The notes: a model not told the origin generated them from the sequence alone. A stretch of 44,208 nt of DNA from Bacilli bacterium (GCA_022795155.1 JAAWGF010000012.1:1-44208), one strand, 5' to 3'; counted from the stretch's first letter, positions 33,593 to 42,318 are shown. Numbers and translations: made by a program.

Positions 33593-35920
33593 TTATAACT
33601 TTTTATACTCATTAATCATATTTCTCGTATATTGTAAAAAGGTCGTATTATTCATATCTTCAGGTGTATGTTTCATTAATTTATATATTTCGGTAATAGT
33701 TTCAACAATTTCTTTTTTATATGTCTCTACTACATGCATGTTAAGCTCTTGCATAATAACATACAATAGATAAAAATCCTTTGCTCTTACCTTTTTTACA
33801 GCTTCATTATATGGATTAAAAATTTTGCATAATCCATCGCCTTTGTCATCGAATAATATCTTTAACTTCTTAACAAAAATATCTACTTGATTAATTGCTT
33901 CAATAAATAGGTCTTTTTTATGTTGATTATCTTCAATATTTTCAAGTAAAGCTGTTACAGAATATTTTTTATCAAATGTCATTTTTATTTCTTGATCTTT
34001 ATGATAAACATAAACCTTAAAAAACTCTTCTATATTATTAATATTTATTTCTTTATAACTTAAAAAAGCTAAAGTAGTTATTAATTCTTCATTTTTCATT
34101 TTTTTGATACTTTGTTTAAATATATTTTTTGAATGCTTATCTGATAGCATCTTTATATTATCTAAAATTTCAACGCAATCAAAAGAATTCCACATTTCAA
34201 ATGAATTATATGCGATAGGATATGGTTTTGAATTAAGTCTTAAAAACATATCAATTGGATTAAATCTTGTATTAGCATTCTCTCTTATTTCAATACACTC
34301 TAATTGATAATTTTTTATTTTATTTAATAAATTACCACCAATTTCATCACATCTTTTATTATTTATAAATTCTGAATTACGTAGATTAATTAACTTAAAT
34401 TTACCTTTTTTTGATTTAATCAAACCTTTTTCATGATTGTTAATAATAAATTCATCAAGAAACGATAAAACACTAATAATTCGTTGTTGTCCATCAATTA
34501 CCTCATATTTAGTGATGCCATCTTCTCCTGTCTTCGAATATACATAAATAGGAGGTAATTTGATTCCTAGAATTATACTTTCAATTATTTTTGAGGCAAT
34601 ACTTCTACTTTTAACTTCCTCTCTTTGATATATAGGGCATATATTGAATTTTCCTTTTTTAATTTTATCAATGATATCACTAATCTCAAATGATGTCTCT
34701 TTACTTATCGCTGTTTGCACATTATTTGCAACGCTCCAATCTCTTGCATTTTTTAATACTTTTTTTGGCTTTCTCTTTAAAAGTTCAAGATCATTTTTTA
34801 ATTTAACAACATATGCTTCTATAGATATATTTAATACATTATTTATATATTCTTTCATATACCCATAACGATTAATAATACTTTTTGAGGTCATATTTTT
34901 ATAATTATCAAAATATTCGATTGTATCTGTTTTTTCTTCTATATAATGAGCAAACTTATTTACATTAAATTCATAATAATCTTTAGGATTATAATCATAC
35001 AAAATTGATAACATCCAATAAACAGCCTTATAAAATAATATATTATCAGCAATACCATTTTCTAAAAAAGATAATTCTTTTTTGATATCAGCAATTTTTA
35101 TTATTATACTTTCAAATTTTTGGATAATATCATTATAATCATTTTTTAATACATATCTTTGATAATAATCATCAATTATATCGCTACTAAATTGTACTGA
35201 TGGTGTATCTATTATTGATATATAAGAAACTGTTAATAATTCTCTTATATTTACTAACATCAGATTTATTAATTCTCTAGGCACTAATTTTCGCTTCGTT
35301 TTTGGTATAAATATGTTAGTAAAAGTATTGTATATATCCACTTCCGTTTGAATCCTATTTTTAAATTCCTTAGTCAAACTATCATATGCATAACTTGCTC
35401 TTGCAACCTCTGTTTTAGATAAAGAAGTCATTCCACTATTAAATCTTCTGAAAAGATCCCTTTTTAAATCTTCCTCACATTCAACTGGATATTCCATACC
35501 AAATTTAAAACTGTATACAATCATTCTAAGTTTATAATCTTGAATTATTTCTTTTGCATTTTCTGGGAGTGATTTATAAGTACATCCCTCTAAATCGGTT
35601 AAAACACTTAGACCAGATCTCTTTAACCTCAATTTGTTATTACAAAAATTTAATATTGTTTCATATCTTTGGCGACCATCAATAATTTCAATCATACCAT
35701 TAATTCTAGTTACTGTTAATGGTGGTATTTCACCATTTATCAAAATTGTCTCTATTAATCTTGTCGCTTTCTCATTTGACCAAACATAATTCCTTTGATA
35801 TTTCGGATGATAGTTGTATTTTTCTGAGTTTTCATTAAAAATTATTTTTTTTATAGTTGGATTTTCACTATTTCTTTCTACATATTGATACAAATTTCTT
35901 AAATCTTTATTTACTCGCAT
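33593..35920 (-). CDS. Tandem DUF262 (GmrS/ParB-like) protein
   Basis: The 775-aa protein contains two DUF262 domains. The first (about 25-300) has YQRNYVWS and DGRQR (81-85) followed by FRRFNSGMTSLSKTE. The second (about 405-600) has YQREEVKS and DGQQR (476-480) followed by FLRLNSKPYPIA. DUF262 is the nucleotide-binding, modification-sensing half of GmrSD, SspE and BrxU-type nucleases. No HNH (DUF1524) domain is visible. AAGGAGA precedes the ATG. It lies upstream of the helicase and NERD genes on the same strand. Confidence 0.88.
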   Translation of the reverse strand: MRVNKDLRNLYQYVERNSENPTIKKIIFNENSEKYNYHPKYQRNYVWSNEKATRLIETILINGEIPPLTVTRINGMIEIIDGRQRYETILNFCNNKLRLKRSGLSVLTDLEGCTYKSLPENAKEIIQDYKLRMIVYSFKFGMEYPVECEEDLKRDLFRRFNSGMTSLSKTEVARASYAYDSLTKEFKNRIQTEVDIYNTFTNIFIPKTKRKLVPRELINLMLVNIRELLTVSYISIIDTPSVQFSSDIIDDYYQRYVLKNDYNDIIQKFESIIIKIADIKKELSFLENGIADNILFYKAVYWMLSILYDYNPKDYYEFNVNKFAHYIEEKTDTIEYFDNYKNMTSKSIINRYGYMKEYINNVLNISIEAYVVKLKNDLELLKRKPKKVLKNARDWSVANNVQTAISKETSFEISDIIDKIKKGKFNICPIYQREEVKSRSIASKIIESIILGIKLPPIYVYSKTGEDGITKYEVIDGQQRIISVLSFLDEFIINNHEKGLIKSKKGKFKLINLRNSEFINNKRCDEIGGNLLNKIKNYQLECIEIRENANTRFNPIDMFLRLNSKPYPIAYNSFEMWNSFDCVEILDNIKMLSDKHSKNIFKQSIKKMKNEELITTLAFLSYKEININNIEEFFKVYVYHKDQEIKMTFDKKYSVTALLENIEDNQHKKDLFIEAINQVDIFVKKLKILFDDKGDGLCKIFNPYNEAVKKVRAKDFYLLYVIMQELNMHVVETYKKEIVETITEIYKLMKHTPEDMNNTTFLQYTRNMINEYKKL

Positions 35921-36050
35921 TATTTTGCTCTCCTTTCATATATAATTATAACACAAATTTTATTTTTTTGTCATTTCTCGTCGGTTTTTGATTAATTAAA
36001 GTTATAAAAATCTCTATAATTGTAAATTATTAAATACTTTTTCCCCAACA

Positions 36051-36076
36051 AAAAAAGTTCATTAAGAACTTTTTTC
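36051..36076 (-). terminator. Terminator of the SDR-fusion/yjjX operon
   Basis: AAAAAAGTTC pairs with GAACTTTTTT around ATTAA, directly after the stop at 36078. Confidence 0.9.
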
Positions 36077-36077
36077 T

Positions 36078-36596
36078 TTATATATTATTAGATTTATCAC
36101 TCCACACATCTTCATTTATGAATTGTGTAAGTGCCATTATAAATGCATCACGAGTTAAATCAATTCTCGTAATTTCATTTTTTGTAAGAAACCCAATACC
36201 ACCTTTACCAACTTTTGAATCTCTTTGTTTAAATATTTCATCTATAACCTTTCCTAAATCCGTTTCTAAAATAGCGCTAACATACTTTTCTGGTACAGGA
36301 TAACTTGCACTAGTACCCCAACTCTCAAAACCATTTTTATCCTTAATAACAGCTATGCTTGTTATAACCCACTTACCTAAAAAATAAGTTGCATCAATCC
36401 CATTTTCGTTAGCGTATTTTATTAAATTGTCAACTCTATTTTTAGCTCCATTACAAATTTCATCATTCAATGGTTGCTCATTAACACCAGAAGAAACAGT
36501 TATACCTTCAATATCTATATTATCATAATATTTTTCTAAAGCTCGTCTAGCGCCTTCTATTTTCCCAGAATTTTTTGTCCCAATTAATACTTTCAT
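36078..36596 (-). CDS. YjjX/DUF84-family non-canonical purine NTPase, apparently missing an active-site segment
   Basis: The 172-aa protein matches the inosine/xanthosine triphosphatase family at both ends: LIGTKNSGKIEGARRAL, SGVNEQPLNDEICNGAKNR, SYPVPEKYV, KGGIGFLTK and LTRDAFIMAL. In the middle, YFLGKWVITSIAVI joins two parts that in the family are separated by about 10 residues carrying the ESG(I/V) motif. Thus a catalytic or nucleotide-binding loop is deleted in frame. Its ATG follows GAGGTGG, which overlaps the upstream SDR-fusion stop. Confidence 0.8.
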   Translation of the reverse strand: MKVLIGTKNSGKIEGARRALEKYYDNIDIEGITVSSGVNEQPLNDEICNGAKNRVDNLIKYANENGIDATYFLGKWVITSIAVIKDKNGFESWGTSASYPVPEKYVSAILETDLGKVIDEIFKQRDSKVGKGGIGFLTKNEITRIDLTRDAFIMALTQFINEDVWSDKSNNI

Positions 36597-36606
36597 TAGT
36601 CCACCT

Positions 36607-37992
36607 CTAATTAATAATATCTTTTAATAATACTGCCATTGTTTGCAATTTATCAAAGCATTCTTTAGCCTTTTTAATTTCTAATTTATTTAAAGTTACA
36701 TAACCTCTAGAAGTTCCATCACTCGGTAAATCAACAAGTAATGCATAATCATCTATACCTATCCAACCATTTTTAATTATATCTAAAAGTTTAGGATTAC
36801 TTTCTTTTAATTTTTCTAAATCAACATATTTAGTAATTATTTTATTACTTGATAAGTATCTTTTTATATAGGGATTATCTTTATATAAATCAACATTATC
36901 TTTATTAAACAAAAAGATTCTTTCAATTTCAACACCACGATCAGCCGCATCAAAATTACTTTGAATAAATTTTCGTTCAGCTGGATCTTCATTCCATTCA
37001 TTTTCCATCATTGTAGATATAATCCACATTTTTGATCCTTTTTTTGTTTCTGAAAAATATTTATCTAATATTTTGTAAAACTTTCCAGAATCTAAATCTT
37101 CAGTTCTAGATTGTGAATCCATCGATAAATAGCCTCCATCAGAAACTAAAGAACTACCATTTGTATACTTATGCCTAGTTAACATTAAATATATATCATC
37201 AGCAATTTCAAATGGTGACCCAAGTCGCTTCATAGGAATTTGTTCAGCTGCTTTATTAAAAGTATCATCGCTTTCCATAACACCACCAATCCAACCTGCC
37301 ATAACAGAATTTATTCTAACTCCATACATTTCTGTAAAAATATTCGCAAACGTTTGAACTAAATTAACTTTAGCAGCTTGAGCTGATGCATATGCAGATG
37401 CACCAAATGAGCCGCGATATGCTTCAATACTATTAACCATTACAATACTTGATTCATAATTCATTTTTTTGACTAGCTCTCTAACTAATAAATTTGCCGC
37501 AAATACATTTACTCGGTAACTATCCTCAAATTTATCATAATCAAAATCAAACATATCTTCTAAATTAAAATATATTTCCATAAATACAAAGCCATATATA
37601 TCACTATTTATTTCTTGCGTTGCATTCAATAAATTGTTTCTGTCAAAATAATCCACTTCTTTTAAAATAATATCATTAGCAATTAAAACATCATCAACTT
37701 TACTACCTTTTTGATATAGCCCGATAATTTGATAACCACCTTTTAAAAGTAGTTTAGATAATTCTTTTCCAATATCCGAATTAATGCCAGCAATAACGAC
37801 ATTTTTTTTCTCATTTTCTAATTTAGCATAGGAATTTCTTTTATCTAATGGTTTATGAGCTTCCTTAGGAATAGACCAATATCTTCCATTCTTTACAGCA
37901 CCTGGTATTCTATTCTCATTCAATAATTTTATAATTCTTCTTTCGCTAATATCCCATAATTCTGAGGCCTGTTTAACTGTTAAATATTCCAA
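36607..37992 (-). CDS. HTH / SDR-like / C-terminal domain fusion (probable regulator)
   Basis: The 461-aa protein has three parts: an excisionase-like HTH (about 1-50, LTVKQASELWDISERRI), an SDR-like Rossmann domain (about 62-290) and an unidentified C-terminal domain (about 300-461). In the SDR part the glycine motif reads AGINSDIG and the catalytic Lys is Gln (AYASAQAAK), though the Ser in VNSIEA and the Tyr remain. Loss of the Lys argues for a ligand-sensing rather than catalytic role. Start is TTG at 37992 with GGTG 6 bases upstream; GTG at 38001 is the alternative. Confidence 0.75.
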   Translation of the reverse strand: MEYLTVKQASELWDISERRIIKLLNENRIPGAVKNGRYWSIPKEAHKPLDKRNSYAKLENEKKNVVIAGINSDIGKELSKLLLKGGYQIIGLYQKGSKVDDVLIANDIILKEVDYFDRNNLLNATQEINSDIYGFVFMEIYFNLEDMFDFDYDKFEDSYRVNVFAANLLVRELVKKMNYESSIVMVNSIEAYRGSFGASAYASAQAAKVNLVQTFANIFTEMYGVRINSVMAGWIGGVMESDDTFNKAAEQIPMKRLGSPFEIADDIYLMLTRHKYTNGSSLVSDGGYLSMDSQSRTEDLDSGKFYKILDKYFSETKKGSKMWIISTMMENEWNEDPAERKFIQSNFDAADRGVEIERIFLFNKDNVDLYKDNPYIKRYLSSNKIITKYVDLEKLKESNPKLLDIIKNGWIGIDDYALLVDLPSDGTSRGYVTLNKLEIKKAKECFDKLQTMAVLLKDIIN

Positions 37993-38008
37993 ATTAATCA
38001 CCAAGACT

Positions 38009-38037
38009 ATTTTATACCGAATTAAGAACAATGTCAA
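38009..38037 (-). promoter_or_regulatory. Promoter of the HTH-SDR fusion, giving a near-leaderless transcript
   Basis: On the minus strand TTGACA (38037-38032) and TAAAAT (38014-38009) are exactly 17 bases apart. A start point about 7 bases downstream is near 38002, only some 10 bases before the TTG start and at the GTG alternative. Confidence 0.75.
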
Positions 38038-38117
38038 TCTATAAATAATTTTAATTATAATTTCAAAATTAACAAGATTATTATATTTTAATACATAGAT
38101 ATTTTTAATTCTAATTA

Positions 38118-38146
38118 TTGCGCCAGCTAAAATAAAATGATATAAT
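38118..38146 (+). promoter_or_regulatory. Promoter of the glycosyltransferase unit
   Basis: TTGCGC (38118-38123) and TATAAT (38141-38146) are 17 bases apart, divergent from the HTH-SDR promoter. Confidence 0.6.
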
Positions 38147-38190
38147 CATAAAAATATTGTAAATTTTATATAAAGAAGGTTATAATTATA

Positions 38191-38268
38191 ATGAGTAGAA
38201 GCAAAGATTATACTAAAAAAGCATTTTTAAATACGAACAATAAACATCGATATTTCAAATTAATTTAA
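38191..38268 (+). CDS. Possible 25-aa leader ORF
   Basis: An ATG after AGAAGG begins a 25-codon frame, MSRSKDYTKKAFLNTNNKHR and so on to TAA, just after a promoter and 11 bases before the glycosyltransferase start. It is basic and has no recognised family. It could be a leader peptide, a gene remnant or chance. Confidence 0.3.
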   Translation: MSRSKDYTKKAFLNTNNKHRYFKLI

Positions 38269-38279
38269 CGGAGAAGAAT

Positions 38280-39238
38280 ATGAAAAAAAACGAATTAATA
38301 AGCATAATAATTCCTGTTTATAACACCGAAGATTATTTAGACAAATGTTTATCATCAATAATTAATCAAACATATAAAAATATAGAGATTATTATTATTG
38401 ATGATGGTTCTACAGATAATTCTAAAAAAATTATTAAGCAATATATGAATAAGGATTGCCGAATTAGCTACTACTATCAAAATAATAGTGGAGTTGCAAT
38501 AGCAAGAAATTCAGGCATTGATAAAGCTCAAGGGGATTATATAGCTTTTATTGATAGCGACGATTATATTGATTTAACATTTATTGAAAAATGTATGCTG
38601 CTATCAAAGATGATGATGTTTTTTCAATTTGCGGAACAATTGATGTCTTAGAAAACAATGATAAAATTTATAACAAAATAAATAAAAATCTTGTCGAAAC
38701 ATTTAGAGGTATTGCTAGATATAGAAGATTGATAAATAAAAAAATATTAAGCAATTCTAAAATAAAATTTTCAAATCTAAAAGTATCTGAAGACTTAGAA
38801 TTTTATAGTAAATTATTAATTTATAACAATATGAAATATAGCATTGTAAATGAATGTTTATACTATTATGTCCAAAGACCAAATTCATTAATCCATACCT
38901 ATAGTAAAAATCAAGGGGATACAATTAAAGCAGCTAATAATATTATTAACTTTTGCAAAAATAATAATAAATATGAAACATATAAAGATGAATTAGAATA
39001 TTTATATATCACCCATGTTATCATTGGCTATACTAAACGAGTAATATTAAATGGAATAACGAAAGAAGAATTTACAACGATATTTAACAACATCATCATT
39101 AATTTTCCAAATTGGCATAAAAATAGATACATCAATAATGATGAATATTTACCTAATAAGTATAAAGAATACATAGAACTACTAAAAAAGAAAGATTTTA
39201 ATGCTGCTATTTCCTATATAAAAAATCATTTTCGATAG
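38280..39238 (+). pseudogene. Family 2 glycosyltransferase split by a one-base frameshift
   Basis: The first 104 codons encode a typical GT2 N-terminus: SIIIPVYNTEDYLDKCL, IIDDGSTDNS, GVAIARNSGIDKA and FIDSDDYI. At a run of five A residues (38587-38591) the frame shifts; adding one A restores FIEKMYAAIKDDDVF and the rest of the enzyme with SEDLEFYSKLL to 39238. Unshifted translation ends at 38651. Without an extra base the protein is truncated. A sequencing or assembly error is as likely as a true mutation. Confidence 0.85.
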
Positions 39239-39305
39239 TACATAAACAAAACTTATAAATTTACATATTATAATATAAACAATCTAAAATTATTAGGGGG
39301 TTAAT

Positions 39306-40190
39306 ATGATTGGATATTTATTAGCAATCTTATCATCATTATTTTTTGGAATATATATAATACCTAAAAAACTTGTTAAAATTAAAACAAAATATTATTT
39401 ATTTTATATGTCGCTAGGATTTGTCATCATGTCTTTAACGGTTTATTTACTCACCTTATTAATTGGCAAAAATAATGAGTCCTTATTTCATCCTGTCTTA
39501 ATATTAGTTATTTTAAGAGGTATTTCGTGGTTTCTTGCATCAAACTTGTTTTTAATATCAATCGATAAAATCGGTATGTCAAGATCAACTCAATATAAAA
39601 ATCTAAAAGGGCCTTTAGGTGTATTACTAACTTTAATTTTTTTATCTGAATTTAAAGTCACCAATGTCTTTTTAGTTCTATTAGCAGCCTTACTAACATT
39701 CACTTCCGCATTATTATTTACAATAAAAAAAGATAATCATAAAATAGATAAATCTGGTATAATATACGCTATTGTAGCTTCTTTATTTTTAGGTTTTAAT
39801 GCTCTAATTCAAAAATATATTACTAATTATGGATTTATATATACACAACATTTATATCAATCAATAACAATTATGGGTGTTTCATTTATCTATCTTATAA
39901 TTAAAGATAAAAACTTAACTACATTAAAAAGTATTAAAAATAAAGATAAAATACTCGCAATTATTGGTGGACTATTATATTATTTTGCCACTTATTTTAA
40001 TACCCTAGCATATAAACAATTGCCAGCTTCAATTGCTTTTACGATTATTAATATAAGTGGTGTTTGGTCAGTATTAATTGGTATTCTAATCTTTAAAGAA
40101 ATTGATTTTAAAAAAAATTATAAACGAATTAGTACAGGAATATTATTATCAGTAATAGCTGTTATTATTTTATTATTTGGAAAAAATTAA
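39306..40190 (+). CDS. GRP/EamA-type transporter, ten membrane spans
   Basis: The 294-aa protein has ten hydrophobic segments in two fivefold halves, starting with MIGYLLAILSSLFFGIYIIP and a second half near SGIIYAIVASLFLGFNALIQ. It resembles the glucose/ribose-porter and drug/metabolite transporter superfamily; the substrate is unknown. AGGGGG lies before the ATG. It follows the broken glycosyltransferase by 67 bases and is convergent with the 2H-methyltransferase gene. Confidence 0.85.
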   Translation: MIGYLLAILSSLFFGIYIIPKKLVKIKTKYYLFYMSLGFVIMSLTVYLLTLLIGKNNESLFHPVLILVILRGISWFLASNLFLISIDKIGMSRSTQYKNLKGPLGVLLTLIFLSEFKVTNVFLVLLAALLTFTSALLFTIKKDNHKIDKSGIIYAIVASLFLGFNALIQKYITNYGFIYTQHLYQSITIMGVSFIYLIIKDKNLTTLKSIKNKDKILAIIGGLLYYFATYFNTLAYKQLPASIAFTIINISGVWSVLIGILIFKEIDFKKNYKRISTGILLSVIAVIILLFGKN

Positions 40191-40224
40191 AACTTACATC
40201 AAATTTTAAAATGTAAGTTTTTTT
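40190..40224. terminator. Bidirectional terminator
   Basis: AAACTTACAT pairs with ATGTAAGTTT around a short A/T loop, then six or more T residues. It lies between the convergent transporter and 2H-methyltransferase genes. Confidence 0.85.
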
Positions 40225-41588
40225 ACTTTCATAATAACCACAATAGCATCTTCCAAAGTTTTTTCAATTTTATCATTAATTATACCTAATTCATTTACTG
40301 AGTAAAGTTCATCTTTCATTTCACTAAATTTATGAATTTCAACTAATTCAAAACCGACATCATCAAAGAACTTTCTTATATGATCTTCATCTTCAAAACG
40401 ATCATTCAAATTATTTCTTGAAGTAATATTTGCTAAATTCTTATTAAAATTCGGTAAAGCCTTATCTTGTGAATTCATAAACTTTTTAGGTGTTACATCA
40501 CAAGTAATCCAAATGCCATCATATTTAGATAATAAATCATAAATATTTTGTGCGACTTGTCGTTTCTCATCAAAAGTTAAATATCGGAGTAAGCCTTCAT
40601 TAATTACTGCAATTGGTTCTTCATTTTTAAAATAACTCTCTATCTTCTTAAAATCATCATTTTTTAATGCATTACCACTAATAATATTTAAACCTTCAGG
40701 GATATTTTTCTCAATAGAACGCAATATTTCTTTCTTATTTTTAACAATATTTTCTAAATCCAATTCGACATAATTATAACCCTTTTTGGAATAAAACAAT
40801 CCACGTGATGAATATCCTGCTGCTAACTCTAATACTTGTTTTATTCTATATTTATCTAAAAGCTTGTTAGTTAATTTATACCTAGCTTCTATTTCTGGAG
40901 CTAACAATTTATTTAGAGTTACTTCTTCATTACAATGATTTTCTAGCCACTTATATATATCTTTTTCATAAGGAATATCTGTAAAAATTCGTGGATACGA
41001 AGTCACAATAGCAGTAGGGCTTATCTCTTCATAGTCTTTATCATTTATAAATTGCTTAAATTGTTTGACTAACTTGGCAGGATAAATCTCATATAAGCCA
41101 AATGTATCAACCTCTAATTCAAAAGGAATAAAATTTTCTAACAAATTTTCTTTCATTGAAATTATTTTAGTATAATCTTTATCTATATGAATGGTAATAT
41201 GAAAATTAAAGTTCTCAGGATTATATTTTTCACTTGGTAATACTTGATATATTTTTGACTGCAACGATTTTAGTTCTTCATTTTTTTCAATATCAAAATA
41301 TAATACATAACTATTTTCTTTTCCATTCATTATTCTTATATCATTGATAAGTATTTTTAGTTTAGGATATTCTATCTTTGATAACTCATTTATAACTTTT
41401 TCTTTGTAAGAAATATTCCATGCCGATAAAGTAAAGTGATAAGGAAGTGTATCTGCTTCTTCACAATTATCAACAGTTTTTCTGAATGGAACTTTACATA
41501 ATTTATCATTTATTTCTTTTGTATAATATTCTATTTTTTCTAGACTAATATCATTAAAAACAGAAATAAAAGTTATTAATTCGTTCAT
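40206..41588 (-). CDS. Fusion of 2H phosphoesterase and leucine-carboxyl-methyltransferase-like domain
   Basis: The 460-aa protein has an N-terminal 2H phosphoesterase (LigT/CPDase-like) domain (about 1-185) with two H-x-T motifs, HFT at 51-53 and HIT at 130-132. A class I methyltransferase follows (about 190-460) with VLELAAGYSSRG as motif I and a YPRIFTDIPYEKDIYKW segment like Ppm1/Tcmp methyltransferases. A 2H enzyme opens cyclic phosphates or ligates RNA ends; the methyltransferase substrate is unknown. The start at 41588 has GGAG 8 bases upstream; an earlier ATG lacks a site. Confidence 0.82.
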   Translation of the reverse strand: MNELITFISVFNDISLEKIEYYTKEINDKLCKVPFRKTVDNCEEADTLPYHFTLSAWNISYKEKVINELSKIEYPKLKILINDIRIMNGKENSYVLYFDIEKNEELKSLQSKIYQVLPSEKYNPENFNFHITIHIDKDYTKIISMKENLLENFIPFELEVDTFGLYEIYPAKLVKQFKQFINDKDYEEISPTAIVTSYPRIFTDIPYEKDIYKWLENHCNEEVTLNKLLAPEIEARYKLTNKLLDKYRIKQVLELAAGYSSRGLFYSKKGYNYVELDLENIVKNKKEILRSIEKNIPEGLNIISGNALKNDDFKKIESYFKNEEPIAVINEGLLRYLTFDEKRQVAQNIYDLLSKYDGIWITCDVTPKKFMNSQDKALPNFNKNLANITSRNNLNDRFEDEDHIRKFFDDVGFELVEIHKFSEMKDELYSVNELGIINDKIEKTLEDAIVVIMKVKKLTF

Positions 41589-41618
41589 AAGTTCATCTCC
41601 AATCATTATTTGATTATA

Positions 41619-42161
41619 TTATTCTTTAGCCAAATTTTCTAAAATTTCTGCATTATTTAACTTTAATAAATACTCACTTGGTAATGAAATTTTTGATTTT
41701 TGTAATCCGCTTCCACAGATAATTCTATCTACTTCCATTACTTTAGGATCAATAAAAATCTTCCATTCTTTTGGTAATCCAATAGGATTTATGCTACCAT
41801 ATTCCATTTTAGTTTGTTCTAAAACGTAATCTAATGGTGCTACTGATACCATCCTTGAACTTGTATATTTTCTAACTGTAGATGACATGTTATATTTAAA
41901 ACCAGTTGGTACAAGAAGGGCAACATAACTTTTATTTTCTCCTCTTTTACATTCACATATTAAACAATTTACTCCAATTTTTATATCAATATTGTAATGT
42001 TCACATAACTTTATACCATCCATATATTCTGGATTTATTTCGGCAACTAATATATTCTCTTTCTCTTCTTCTGTAAATAAATTATCAATACACGTATACG
42101 TAGACTTTGACACCAAATTTTTATTATCAATTACTTTTTTAAATTCTAGTCTACTATTCAT
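41619..42161 (-). CDS. YbaK/EbsC-like aminoacyl-tRNA deacylase domain protein
   Basis: The 180-aa protein resembles the YbaK/ProX trans-editing fold: NCLICECKRGENKSYVALL, TSSRMVSVAPLDYVLEQT, EYGSINPIGLPKEW and IICGSGLQKSKI (the usual GG.PFG region is GSINPIG). Such proteins hydrolyse mischarged tRNA, often Cys- or Ala-tRNA-Pro. The start at 42161 is chosen because GAGGTG lies 5 bases upstream; an ATG 39 bases earlier lacks a site. It precedes the 2H-methyltransferase gene by 30 bases, so they may be cotranscribed. Confidence 0.82.
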   Translation of the reverse strand: MNSRLEFKKVIDNKNLVSKSTYTCIDNLFTEEEKENILVAEINPEYMDGIKLCEHYNIDIKIGVNCLICECKRGENKSYVALLVPTGFKYNMSSTVRKYTSSRMVSVAPLDYVLEQTKMEYGSINPIGLPKEWKIFIDPKVMEVDRIICGSGLQKSKISLPSEYLLKLNNAEILENLAKE

Positions 42162-42227
42162 AATAACACCTCTATCATCAACATTTTCAATACTTAACAA
42201 CTTAATAATGCGACCAAATCAAATTCC

Positions 42228-42240
42228 CAGACAGTGTCTG
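42228..42240. repeat. Perfect 13-base palindrome CAGACA-G-TGTCTG
   Basis: The palindrome lies between the pnuC end and the YbaK-like start. It stands out as GC-richer than its surroundings. It could be an operator or a terminator stem; on the plus side it is followed by TTATTTTT. Confidence 0.45.
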
Positions 42241-42318
42241 TTATTTTTGATATTTTAGATAAAATATATGCATATATTGAAGATTCGATACAAAAAACCT
42301 AAGCCTAAAATTTTTGAT

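Noticed and set aside
36118..36303. Plus-strand frame within the YjjX gene
   Set aside because: It is antisense to a family-matching coding sequence and lacks a ribosome-binding site.
38002..38037. Upstream extension of the HTH-SDR protein (MTLFLIRY...)
   Set aside because: The extra codons are made from the TTGACA-17-TAAAAT promoter, so they cannot be translated from that promoter.
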